Of a stretch of 64,000 nucleotides of DNA, positions 11,106 to 21,509 are shown piece by piece. Source of the stretch: Nageia nagi. Its lineage: Eukaryota; Pinophyta. A program made the position numbers and the translations under genes. Numbering within the stretch: the stretch's first letter is position 1; each line of letters starts with the position of its first letter. The DNA lies in the NCBI GenBank assembly GCA_050084985.1, contig JBITNC010000001.1, positions 107,818,001-107,882,000 of the forward strand, in the 5' to 3' direction. Below the pieces are notes generated by a model. The model ran no database searches and had not been told where the DNA came from. It saw nothing but the letters and a program-made list of their open reading frames with translations.

Positions 11106-12040
11106 GATTGTGTATATCAAATTATGAACCTAAAATGTAATTTAGATAGATAAATCATTCAACATAATTAATCATGAACATATTTGACAATACACATCAA
11201 TAATAATAATGATATTATATTCTAAAGTATTTGAATACAAAAAGCGAGTTTTTATTGATCTATTTTAATCAGCATCGATAGTGATCGTTATGGATTAGTA
11301 ACAATTAGTGCGGATCGGTAATAATTGAAGCACGACTCTGCATTCTCTACGCCATCATTGTGTTCATTGTAAACCTTTGGCCTTTGTTATCGATCTGATG
11401 AATCATCGTTGACCGATCTTTGAATCGTCAATGATCGGCTCTGTATGCACTGGAGTAATCTTCACAGAATTTTGAAGTGTTTTTTATCTATTCCTTGTTG
11501 TTCTCTTTCATGCTTACTTCCATCGTTCTTTTCCTGTATTGACCCTGCACACAGAAAATGAATGAAGCATCAAAAGCATACCTGTTCATACATATTAATC
11601 AGCCAATGAATAACATAATATGGAAATATAGTTGATATGAGATTTGCTATTAATCAAGCTTACAACCTTTTGCTAGTAATCTCCTGATTTGATTTCGGCA
11701 GAGCTTCACTACAGTAAGATTGGGTCCCTTTGTTTACATACAAAGCTTCAATTTATAAACTTCAAGGTTTGTTATTCATTTGTTTTGGCATCCCAAGATT
11801 CTAGGTAACCTCTCAAACTAAATTTTGAGGTGTTGTTATCTTCCATCTGTATCCATGATTACAAATTATATGTACTAGGCTATTCCAGGCTTAGATTTGT
11901 TTATTGTTTAACTGTTCATGGATCGCCAACGATCCTGAGAGATCATCGATGATCATCTCTGATTTTTTAGTGATTATACATTAACATTAGAATGGTCTCT
12001 CTATGGTCATTTTTTAATGACAAGGGTCGTAAAACCACTT

Positions 12041-12052
12041 GTTTTATATATG
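12041..12052 (-). promoter_or_regulatory. TATA box of the Tat-1 LTR
   Basis: The minus strand reads CATATATAAAAC. It lies about 160 bp downstream of the tandem enhancer-like array and about 930 bp before the LTR end, which would place U3 at 13838 to roughly 12010. The call rests on motif and position only. Confidence 0.5.
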
Positions 12053-12209
12053 TTCGAAAAGATTGATCCGATAATATAACTTTAAATCTTATTTAATGCT
12101 TTTATAAGGAGTTATAATTATTGTATATTCATACATAATAAATTCTTTATTGAAGCCCTGATGTACTTTACTTGCAATCATGAGTTCATTTTAAGATCCC
12201 CAGGAGTTT

Positions 12210-13056
12210 TTCTGGAGCAAACAGAACAGTCCAGAGTCAATAGATAAAGCATTTTGGAATGAAATGATGATGTCATAGAAGAAAGGATAAAGCTCAGTTG
12301 TGGAAAAGCCCAGGTTCCAAAAGAGGTGAGGTCAGCAAGAGATAATCGAAGAAGCCAGAGCCCGTAAATTAAGTGTTTTGGAAGTAAAGTGTTCTGAAAT
12401 AAAATGATGACATCACAAAGGATAAGATAGTCACATTTTGGTAAAGACCGAGTTCCAGAGATGATGAGGTCATCAAGGAATGATCAAATAGCTAGAGCCA
12501 GTGAGTAGAGCATTCTGGAAGTATGAAGATGACATCATAGGGAGAATAATGTTCACATTTTTGAATGAAACTGGGTCCCAAAAGTGATGAGGTCATCAAG
12601 GAATGATCAAATACCTGGAGCCAGTGAGTAGAGCATTCCAGAAGTATGAAGATGATGTCATGAGGAGAATAATGTTCACATTTTTGAATGAAACTAGGTC
12701 CCAGAAGTGATGAGGTCATCAAGGAATGATCAAATAGCAAGAGCTAGTAAGTAGAGCATTCTAGAAGTATGAAGATGACATCACTAGGAGAATAATGTTC
12801 ACATTTTTGAATGAAACCGGGTCCCAGAAGTGATGAGGTCATTAAGGAATGATCAAATAGTCAGATCCAGTGAGTAGAGCATTTTGAAATGTAGAGACGA
12901 TGACATCACGAGGAGAATGATGTTCACATTTTTGAATGAAACTGGGTCCCAAAAGTGATGAGGTCATTAAGGAATGATCAAATAGCCAGAGCCGGTAAGT
13001 AGAGCATTCTAAAAGTATGAGATGAGGCCAATGAGAGGTCAGATCACAGTTATCAA
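12210..13056. repeat. 123 bp tandem repeats in U3 of the Tat-1 LTR
   Basis: Five well-kept units start with GATCAAATA at 12482, 12605, 12728, 12851 and 12976, a spacing of 123-125 bp; two older, diverged units precede them (about 12220 and 12341). Each unit carries a TGACATCA motif (or its complement) and the phrase GTCCCAGAAGTGATGAGGTC or close variants. On the minus strand the array lies directly upstream of the TATA box, the usual place for LTR enhancer repeats. Minus-strand open frames of 75-82 codons in this stretch are by-products of the repeat. Confidence 0.9.
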
Positions 13057-13511
13057 GAAGTCGTATCATCTGTAATCTACCCCATTTTTGTAATATTCTA
13101 CCAAGTGGTGTATGTAGGTAGTATCAGTTAAAAAAAAGGCTAGAATCTTGAAGCCAATTTTTGTAAACGTTTCTATTCTACAATTCTTGTAACTATCGTT
13201 ACTGCAGTATAAGTATATGAAAATAAAGTGAAAGAAGGGTCAGAAACCTAGTATTGCTCTTTACATTTGTTCTCAAAGACTTGTAGTTTTTATCAGTAAT
13301 ATGAAACCATCTTGACCTTTCTTATCTAGCATTCATAATTGTCATTCTAAATTTGGTTACGTCGTGGTAGCTTGGCTTGTTTCCTGAATGATAATTACGA
13401 GTTGCTAGTATAACTGTGTCTACTACATTATAGAGTAAAGCTGGGAAACTATTAGAGAGTGAGAGCTTGTACTGTAGCTGCTACACTAGATTCAGGCCAA
13501 GGTTTCACACA

Positions 13512-13520
13512 CTATAAAAG
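13512..13520 (+). promoter_or_regulatory. Opposite-strand TATA-like box inside the Tat-1 LTR
   Basis: The plus strand reads CTATAAAAG followed by a GC-rich stretch and a long CT-rich tract (13540-13630), which looks like a plant core promoter with a pyrimidine-rich start region. It points away from the element body, so it would drive antisense or flanking transcription if active. Confidence 0.35.
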
Positions 13521-13838
13521 CCCGCGCTGAACTAGTGATCCACCTTTGCTTTCTCTCTTATTACCCTAAGCCTTTTGCTTAAATTCCTCGCACTCTACTC
13601 CTTTTTATTTCCTTTCCTGTTACTTTTCTATGCCCAATAGATAAGGAACCAGCCTTCTCTGGAGATCAGACTATCCCCATAGTCTGTTCTTGGTTTACTT
13701 TGGTTAAGATTGTTCACAGTGCATATATTACACAATCTTAATCAACAATTATTTTAATGTGATATATATTAGAAAAAAATACTTGTTTTATTTATTTATT
13801 TATTAAATTAAAGATAGGGTTTATTTTGAGTGTCTACA

Positions 13839-14050
13839 AGTTTAAAAAGCTCTTACCAAAAATGATTTATAAAAGTGGGATCATGATCACTAACAATCAC
13901 CTTTGGCATGCCATGTAGTTTGAAAATTGTATCTAGGAATAATTATGCCAATGTCACTGCTTTGTAGGGATAAGCCAATGAACTAAAATGAGCATATTTA
14001 GTTAATCAATCAACCACCACTAGAATAATTGATTTACCATAGGATTTAGG
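13839..14050 (-). pseudogene. Chromovirus-type gypsy integrase fragment
   Basis: About 70 codons of an integrase core from a different gypsy clade than Tat: YGKSIILVVVD (first catalytic Asp), LTKYAHF, FKLHGMPKVIVSDHDP (second Asp). Three stops sit where Arg, Gln/Glu and Gln/Glu are usual. The fragment is cut on its left by the Tat-1 LTR at 13838 and begins on its right exactly where Copia-A protease sequence stops, in the same reading frame. The catalytic Glu region is missing. Confidence 0.8.
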
Positions 14051-14206
14051 AAGGTTCATCCTTAACTTAGGAATATAGAGAATATTTTCAAGAACTTTTT
14101 TGTAAAGTTATCACCTATTATAACTACATCCTTTTTATACTTGTGAAAGTTCGTAAACTTTTCCTTTTCAAAGCATAGGTGATTAGTGCAACCAGAGTCA
14201 ACAATT
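14051..14206 (-). pseudogene. Copia-A protease remnant
   Basis: The active-site block reads IVDSGCTNHLCFEKEKF with the catalytic D-S-G intact; the Trp normally just before it is a TGA stop. It goes on with FHKYKKDVVIIGDN, then a small frameshift, then VLENILYIPKLRMNL, the pre-integrase block found in Copia-C at 28930-28990. The frame then runs straight into the chromovirus integrase fragment. Confidence 0.8.
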
Positions 14207-15223
14207 CATTCAGATGAAAAAATGCAAGATATGGAGTAGAGTGCCATAGCAAAACTAGCATGAGTATTTTTCTTTCCTTTGTAGTTCTTTACATTTCCAT
14301 TACCTTTGTTCTTTCTCTCTCTTTTCTTTTTGTAGCAATCAACTTCTTTGTGACCTTGAATGCTACAATAGTTACAATTACCATCAAATTTTTTCTTAAG
14401 ATAGATATTGTTTTCTTTTCCTTTTCCATCTCTTTGCTTGAAGTGGTTGTTGTTACCATTATTCCTACAGTTGTGGGTGTTATTCCTATTGTTCATGATA
14501 CTATTATAGCCATTGACTCTTTTCTCAAATCTTTTGGAGGAAGAAAGATAAGATTTCTTTTGATGGTTGAACTTCTTTTTAAAAGGATTTTTGGTTTCTT
14601 TAAGAGAAACATTATTATCCTTAGGATAAGAAATCAACCCTTTATTGTTAAGGGTTTCCTCATGCTTCAATAGATGCCTAGATAGGTTCTCAAGGGAGAT
14701 GACTTATTCTTCTTCATCAAACCTTATTTCCATAACCGTTACAAAGTTTCCAAACTTTTAAGAGAGATTTTGAGAAATGATGAAGACCATGAACTCATTA
14801 TTGATTCAATTGCACCTACAACCAATAAGTTGTATCCTTAAGTTAATAATTTTGTTCAAGTAGATAGCCACATTTTCATCTTCGTCTTGATGTGATTGAG
14901 GCAAATTTTGGAGAATGGTAAATCTTATTGAAAAGTTTGAACCAAGGTAGATTTGTTTAAGCTTATTCCATACTTCTTTTGTTGAGGTTAAAAAGGAAAT
15001 CATTAGGAGCACATCATCTAAAAATTGCATGGTAAATCATGAAGGTTGCCAAATCATTCTTTGTATTGTAAGCCTCTAGTGCCTTCTCATCTGTAGGAGG
15101 TACAAGGTTCTTATTCATTATTTTCCAAAGCTTCTTTACCTACAATTCAACTCTTATCCAAGGTTTCCAAATCCCATAGTTTGAACCATCAAGAATGTGT
15201 TTGGGTAAAAATGATTCTTCCAT
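14207..15223 (-). pseudogene. gag: Copia-A gag
   Basis: Starts at the ATG at 15223 with MEESFLPKHILDGSNYGIW, the typical N-terminus of copia gag (L-x-G-x-N-Y-x2-W). A UBN2-type gag block follows at 14806-15030 (STKEVWNKLKQIYLG ... DENVAIYLNKIINLR), and then a basic Asn/Lys-rich region ending in CNYCSIQGHKEVDC, an intact CCHC zinc knuckle (14340-14385). The protein would form particles and bind element RNA. Frameshifts and stops separate the three parts. The C-terminus runs directly to the protease. Confidence 0.87.
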
Positions 15224-18200
15224 TTACTACACAAGAATGTGAAATAATAAGCATATGGTTTAATAAACAATATTAAATGTTGAAATTTTGATCAAGTAAA
15301 TAATACATGTTACATTTATCACTAAATACATATTTGATTTTAATCATAAGTGCAAATGTTAAATAATAGCCCATGTACCCAAATACATTTTTCATCTCAA
15401 AAACCATAGATGTAGAATGACATTGTTGAGGCTTATTTTCTTATCTAAAATTAGGCTTTCACCTAGATGCCCACACAAGAGGAGCCCAAGTACTACCAAT
15501 CCTCAACTAGTTCTCTTTGGGTAGCAATATACTCTCACAAAGAGAAGTACTAGCTATTTTCCAAGGTTTTGATATTTATTGGATCGACCAAATTATTAAT
15601 CTTGTTAGGTTTCAATTTTTTCTCCTAGGTTATCAGGATAATCCCTAAATGGATGTGCGGACATGTGGTATCACTACACACATGCCTATCCACCTAATAG
15701 AGTTATGCCTAGACCAATAGAGGACTTAGGAGAAATTAAGAAGTATGAGCTTTTCACCATTTGGATCATCGAAATTAAAGGCTCTAGTCTACCTATCCTC
15801 ACCTCATGGCTCCCTAAACAAGTTATGTTGTAGAATGTACATGCAGATATGTGCATTTTAGAGGGTTGCTCATATCAATGTTTGCATTTTGTTTGCATAA
15901 TCAAAGTGTGAAACATGAAGTAAAAGAGCATAAGTTGAAAAACCATCATCCATGCAAAAATTTGAAACCTAAGTGTCCAATGGGTTTTGTTTATCAACCC
16001 TTAAAGGACATCTTTACATCATCATTTATTTTGCACAAGTCCATTCCATACTTTGCATAAGGATAAATACTCGACATGCATTCTTAATTCATAAGCATGC
16101 ATCATAACAAATTTTAAGTCCTTGAATATGCATTAAAAAATTAAGCTTTAAGAATTAAAAAAAATGCATTATTCACATAGCTTTAAAAAAAAATTAAGCA
16201 AGCATGCACCATTTCAATAAATTAAGTAAGAAGTATGCATTATTTAACTTAAGGATTAAGTAAGGAGGAATGCATAAATTAAAGTTAAGTACTAAGAATG
16301 CACCATTAACTTAAAAAATTAAGTTCTAAGTATGCAACATTAACTTAGAGAGGCATTTAAAATTTCTAAGTAATAAATATGCATTATTTGCAAATCATAA
16401 GAACTAGTCCATTCATAAAAATTAAGAAGCATAAAAATTTATAAATAAGAAACATTAATTCTAAGATTGAACAATTGAGTAAATAAACTCATAATATATT
16501 TCCCCCTCTTTAAAAAATCCCTTGAGTAAATGTTTAGGATAGTATGGCCACAATTGCATTTTGTAATTTTGATGCCAATTTTAAAAAAACTTATTAAACT
16601 TGGCCAAGGCAAAATTTTAATTTCTTACTTCTTAAAAAAATTACTTTGCAATATATTTTTTTATTATATCATGATGAATCTTATTATGATAATGGTTTTA
16701 AATTTGAAGTGTAAATGCATTTAATAAATGAAGTGGCTTACAAGTAAAGAAATTAAATGCCCTCAAATGGGTAAGCAAACTCATCATTTAATTATGGAGT
16801 ATAAGACTTCTAAGTGCATTAAATAGAAAGAAGTGACTTGTAAGTAAGCAAAGAACAATCAAAGGTCTACCATAAGAAGTATATGTTTACTTTTTAAGTA
16901 CATTTAATGAATTGCAACTAGAAAAAAAAATTGAATACACTAACCAAAAAACATTAAGTGTGAAACTCCCCCTTTTTAGGGATTGCATAGAGTGGAAAGA
17001 AATGTGTAGAAGGGGGTGGTGCAAGATGGAAAGGTGAGGGTCCCCATTCACAAGGCTCAGCATAGCAGAGGGTTTGCATGATCAACAATGGTGGCATAAA
17101 GGAGCTATGAGTGGAGGACTACATGAGACAATGAAGATAGGTGCAAGGTTTTTTTGTGGCACAAGTGTTCCAAAAAATACTCAATGTGTGAGACAATGAC
17201 AGAGTGGAGAGGCAAAGTTTTTGTGCAGTGCAAGTGGTCCAAATAGTTGTAGATTAGTGGCTGGTTATGTATGAGGAGAATAAGAGATTGAAATGATTTT
17301 GGCTATGAGAGGGCTTTTGATGTTTAAATTAGCATAGGACCAACTAACTAATGGAGGCAATACACATTGAGGGGGGTTTCAAGGGTAGGGAAAAAACACC
17401 AAGTTAAAAGTGTCAAGGGAAAGAAAAAATGCATAGAGAAAAATAAATTGTTGGGTGGGTCTATGGCTATGGAGGAGAGTGGTTGATGATGGGGAGGTCA
17501 TTCACTGAAGGAGAGAGGTCCCCACTAGGCAAAGTTGACCCCCCCCCTTTTTCTCAAAATAAAACAAAAAAAATTAAATAATGATAGCAGGGAGAAGGTG
17601 AGGCATCCAGGTAGGAGATATAACCAAGACAAAGTGGAGATGTTGCCACTCCTTATGTAGCTCTAGGTTGACCAATGCAGGTATAGGGAGCTACAAATTT
17701 GTCCACCCTTAATGGATTTAATTATATATTGATTTTATTTAAAGTTATATATTTAAAACAAATATCTCTTTTCCTATTTAAAAAAAATTGTAAATAAACT
17801 AAATGAGAATATGTATATATGATAGAGCATCCACCATATTTTTATAATAGTATAAGAAATTGCACTTGATACTCTCCCCCTTTTTTAATTTATCAAGCTA
17901 CATAATCTTTGTGAAAAAAAAAATGCAAGTGTTTTTTTTTTTAAATTTCATTTTTGAAGAAAAAAACTATAACATATTATTGCTATAATCAACAATTTAT
18001 CAAGAAAAATTATAGCTAAAGGATATTCTAAAAAAAGATTCATAGTAATAATATGTAAATACATTTCTTTTTTTATAAAAAAAATAGATTAACTTATATC
18101 AAAAGATGTTAGAAACATAATGAGATAATCCAAAAAAAAGGAGGGATTTATACCTATTTTTGAGTTTACCTCAACAAGAACTCCAAGTTGAAAAAATAGT

Positions 18201-18235
18201 GCCTCCAAGATGTTGAAGAAGAGATTCCACACCAA
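15224..18235 (-). other. Copia-A leader (about 3 kb)
   Basis: Unusually long non-coding leader between primer-binding site and gag. The part nearest gag (15470-16060) is closely matched by Copia-C (29850-30285) and, in reverse, by Copia-E (63600-64000). It includes an A/T-rich stretch of TTAAGTA/ATGCAT repeats (16060-16480), a purine-rich stretch (16980-17640) and a C9 run at 17529. I see no reliable ORF in it. Confidence 0.8.
16060..16480. repeat. Degenerate TTAAGTA/ATGCAT repeats in copia leader
   Basis: Irregular repeats of about 35-45 bp, each with an ATGCAT or ATGCACC core and a TTAAGT(A/T) flank. The same type of array is seen in the Copia-E leader at 63230-63420, so it is a feature of the family and not a chance local expansion. 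Confidence 0.65.
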
Positions 18236-18247
18236 GCTTTGATACCA
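18236..18247 (-). other. Copia-A primer-binding site
   Basis: Minus strand TGGTATCAAAGC, two bases after the LTR end. It differs by one base from TGGTATCAGAGC, the common copia site complementary to initiator Met-tRNA. Confidence 0.88.
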
Positions 18248-18249
18248 AA

Positions 18250-18747
18250 TGAAGGGATTGAACTATAACTAATACAATCATAAATGCCCAAGATCACATG
18301 AAAGCTCATACTAACATCAAGATAAATCAAGAATATATTCTCACAAAGTGACATAAGATGTAAGTGGTTCCTCCAACTAGGAGTACATCCACTAACTAGA
18401 TCTCATTTCATTGACAAACATGAATCTCTTACAATTCTCCTAACTCATATCCTAAACACTATCCTATAGCATAGCTTTACTCCACAAATTGGTGTGTGAT
18501 CACAAGGAGAGTGCCTTATATTTATAGGCCAAAATTCTTCTTTGGATCACCCTTTTATCCAATGTACAAAAGCATGACATTCACATCCTTTTACCTAAGG
18601 GCATGCTCATGACATGGAGTGTAGAACAAGTTACATTATCATATTCACTTAAATACTTAAGGTATCAAATGATACCCTTAAGTATTATTGAACTTACATA
18701 AAAGATTTAATACAAACCTTTACAATAATGTATTATACATTCCAACA
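18250..18747 (-). repeat. Copia-A 5' LTR
   Basis: Starts (minus strand) TGTTGGAATGTATAATACAT at 18747 and ends at 18250 with CCCTTCA. It shares with four other copies the block GTGGTTCCTCC...GGGAGTACATCCAC (or GGAG form), the TTATATTTATAGGCC promoter-like segment (about 18510-18525) and the CATGCTCATGACATGGAGTG block. Length is 498 bp. Confidence 0.92.
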
Positions 18748-20322
18748 TCTTGAATGAGTAGGAGTGGTGGGATAGTGCACTCATGGGGTTTTTTTGCTCA
18801 ATATTTGGGTTATAGGTTGGTTCTTATCTATGTAAAAGGTTAAAATTTATAGGAAAGAGATAAAAGAGGTCAAGAGTAATAATTAAGAGATCAAAACCTA
18901 AACTACTAAACAATGTAAGCAAATTACATGAAAGCAAACTAAACTAGTTAGCTCAAGAATCACTGCACAGATAGTAATCCATATCCAAGAATAAAAATAG
19001 CATAACTACCTCACTCTTGGAATCTTGAAATCACAATACATAATCACAATTTCAGATAATGCTTCATACACAACACTTATAGAGTAGAAAAACAATCACA
19101 AAATATAAAGGGTAAAATATCATAACTTTGCATTATCATACATGAAAATACTTCTTAGAATGGGAAAATTTGCTAAAATATTCAACCTTTTGGACCTCTA
19201 ATAGTCCACTATTTATAATGTTCTATTTACAAAATAGGTGGTTATCCACCATTATAGTCTGAGTGGTTTTGGTTGTATGGATAGATTTGTGTAATGCAAG
19301 CCCATTTTTTCTTTTTGGTTGATTTTTAGTATTTTGGAGTGGTTTTTGTTACGTGTGGGTGTTTGAGGTAGATCTCATGAGGATGTAGAAGGTAGGATTG
19401 TTGGCAAATTTAGGACAACAAAAGCACCTATAAAATCATGTAGAAGAAATAATGGGTCAAGGGTAGTTGGATTTTTGGATCTCAAATTTCCATTTTCATG
19501 AAAGGTAACATGAATAAGATCCTTATGCAGTATAATTTTCAAGATTATGAGAGTTTTTGGGTGGATCTATTGGAAGTTATCACTATTTAGTGCATTAAAC
19601 TTGAGGGTATCTTTATGGACTTAAATTTGTAGAGATCTGAGAAGCCTATAAAGAAGTGCAAATTTAGAGGTAGATTTGAGTGTATGTAGAGGTTGGAGAA
19701 AATATCACAATATAGTAGGATATTTTTGGTTAGTAGAAGAGAGAGTATTTTGGGGGATCTATCAGGGTGAATAGAGGAAAAGGATGGATTTGGTAAAGGT
19801 GTCTGGCTGATCGAGTTAGAGTAGATCTTGGCCAATTAAGCAGGAGTGGTTCTATAAGGAGTAATGATCTAAAGGAAAGGGCATGGGCCAAGGAGAAATG
19901 ATGGTGGCTTAATAAAAAGGATTGATGGATGATGTAGAAGCATGGTCGATCAGGGAGGAGCGATGAGAAAGGGCATAAAAACCTAGTGGTTGAAGGATAA
20001 AAGAAGGGTCCATAGGGTAAGATGGGGAAGAGCCAAAATTTTGAAAAATAAAAACCCCCTTTCTCACTTTTCTTATATTGATAACCCTTTTATTAAATCA
20101 AAATTTCTTGAGAAATCTCAAAAAATCCCTAGTTAAGCTAGATATAGGTAGCACACTTTTGGGAGGGGTGAGATTTTGGGACATCCTAACATTGCACCAT
20201 TTTTTCCATTTTTTTTAATTTCTTTAAAGAGTTCCTTTTAGAGGTTATGAACAAGACCTATTGGACACTCTAATTTAGGATAGTTAGATTAGTTAAAAAA
20301 AAAGATGATGATGAATACTATT
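18748..20322. other. Unassigned AT-rich stretch
   Basis: No supported gene. The right part (19260-20040) is G/T-rich on the plus strand and may be LTR or leader of the plus-strand gypsy remnant that follows, but I found no LTR ends to confirm it. Confidence 0.5.
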
Positions 20323-20733
20323 TCTCTACCATTTTATATTGATTTTATGCATCATTATATTAAAGATTTTGAGGATTTTTATGATGACTATGTGATGGAT
20401 AAGAAATTAGTCATTTAGTTATTCACTAATGGCATAAGGGTAGAAGTGAAAAAGAATGTAGTCATGTTTAATCCACCAACTCTAAGAGATGCATATTCAC
20501 TGGCCAAGTTAGTAAAGGCTATATTTACATATCCATAGCCTATTATGGTTCATGACAACATCCATGTGGAGCCAATGGATCCTATTATAGAGTGTGAGGA
20601 CCTTCAAGCTCTCACTTATCTTAGTACAAATGGTGTGAAGCTAGTGGACACCATTAAGGAGTATGAGGCCCTTCCCCCACCTTGTATCCATACAGATGAT
20701 GTGGCTTTTGAGTGTTCGAGTCCATTGGAGTAG
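20323..20733 (+). pseudogene. Gypsy gag-like remnant (plus strand)
   Basis: A frame with two stops over about 136 codons. It contains LFTNGIRVEVKKNVVMFNPP, TLRDAYSLAKLVKA and then LQALTYLSTNGVKLVDTIKE. The first two resemble the end of the gag domain of plant chromoviruses (F-x2-G-[LI]-x3-[IV]...P-x2-L-x2-A-x2-[LA]-A), and the last the stretch leading to the protease. No protease active site, RT or integrase follows, so the element is internally deleted or non-autonomous. It is followed after about 400 bp by a polypurine tract and LTR start. Confidence 0.5.
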
Positions 20734-21143
20734 GTTATAGAGTGTAAGGAAATTTCTCTCACTTACATTACTATGGATGATCTCAAGTTGTATGTTTTCT
20801 TCAAGCACCCATCATAGGACTATTTAGTGCAACAACAACAACATGGTGGATTCTTTTGGATCCTTCTTTATGTTCCCTCCTTAACATTAGCATCATCTTT
20901 CTTGGATTGGAGTTTTGATGCATGTATGGGCTCATGTTCATATTTGGCACATTATTGGCTACTATGGCCAAGTTGGATTCCTTGGTTCTCTCTTGTCTTT
21001 GTTATTCATGGATAGATTATATATGTACTTTGTTTTTTTGTAAGATTTTGAGGATAAAGCTTATCTAAGGGGGTCATAATGTTATCACTCCCCTTAGTAG
21101 ATTAGGTGTGTGGTGTATAGAAGCTTTGAGGATAAAGCTTCCT

Positions 21144-21500
21144 TAAGGGGGTGGCAATGTTATGACCCCATAGCATGTATTAGGAATAGTACTTGTGTTT
21201 AGTCCTATATGCACTATGCATTGGGTAACTTATGTTGTAAAAGCTATTTATAGGGGGTTTTCCTATTATTATGAGAAATAATAATGAGTTGATTTTTATG
21301 TGAGAAGTGATTCTCAAGGAGGTGCCCCCCTTGAAGCAATGCAAGCAATCCATTAGTGTAGAATTAGTGTATTTTTATAGGAGTAAACCATAATTCGATT
21401 ATGATCTATTAGGATCTTGATAGAATGAATCAAAGAATAATTAATATAAATAATTTTACCCATTTTAGAGTGTAATTCTACAAGAATAACACTAATCTTG
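21144..21500 (+). repeat. Polypurine tract and 3' LTR start of the plus-strand gypsy remnant
   Basis: TAAGGGGGTGGCAA (21144-21157) directly precedes TGTTATGACCCC at 21158, a typical polypurine tract/LTR junction. A second, older-looking version of the same junction, with the shared GAGGATAAAGCTT lead, lies about 80 bp upstream (21045-21092). The LTR is cut before its end by the gag side of element B near 21500. Confidence 0.6.
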
Positions 21501-21509
21501 GCCAAGATT

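Larger units (their letters stand above)
1..13838 (-). mobile_element. Tat-1: Ty3/gypsy Tat-lineage LTR retrotransposon, 3' end outside window
   Basis: A near-complete retrotransposon read right to left: 5' LTR, primer-binding site, 1.7 kb leader, gag, aspartic protease, RT, two RNase H domains, integrase and an extra ORF. The second, archaeal-type RNase H between the usual RNase H and integrase is the hallmark of the plant Tat lineage (Tat, Ogre, Retand). From about 8631 to 79 nearly all coding pieces share one frame, broken by scattered stops and one frameshift near 5960, so decay is moderate. The 3' LTR should lie to the left of base 1, so LTR divergence cannot be used for dating. It could not now move on its own. 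Confidence 0.93.
11109..13838 (-). repeat. Tat-1 5' LTR (about 2.73 kb)
   Basis: Read on the minus strand, the LTR opens with TGTAGACACTC at 13838 and closes with ATACACA at 11109, three bases before the primer-binding site. The right boundary abuts a broken integrase reading frame, as expected for an insertion. Inside are a 123 bp tandem array (12210-13056), a minus-strand TATA box (12041-12052) just downstream of the array, and several degenerate CGATGATC-type palindromes (11270-11430, 11925-11955). The exact left end is uncertain by two bases because TG occurs at 11109 and 11111. The partner LTR and target duplication cannot be checked in this window. Confidence 0.8.
14051..18747 (-). mobile_element. 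Copia-A: 5' part of a Ty1/copia element
   Basis: Read right to left: a 498 bp LTR, a Met-tRNA-type primer-binding site, a leader of 3.0 kb, gag, and the first part of the protease. RT, RNase H, integrase and 3' LTR are missing; the element is cut at 14050 where chromovirus integrase begins. It belongs to the same family as Copia-C and Copia-E, and as the solo LTR at 37951-38440. Confidence 0.88.

Noticed and set aside
12492-13069. Minus-strand ORFs with repeated protein units
   Set aside because: They arise from the 123 bp tandem repeat (a multiple of three) and have no other sign of coding.
11109-13838. Reading this LTR in plus orientation, because of the plus-strand TATA box with an upstream repeat array
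   Set aside because: There is no polypurine tract on its left and no primer-binding site on its right in that orientation. A primer-binding site fits the minus orientation, and the TGTAGACA start at 13838 agrees with other LTRs here.
14260-14673. 137-codon plus-strand ORF, Val/Ile/Phe-rich
   Set aside because: It is the antisense shadow of the Copia-A gag basic and zinc-knuckle region.
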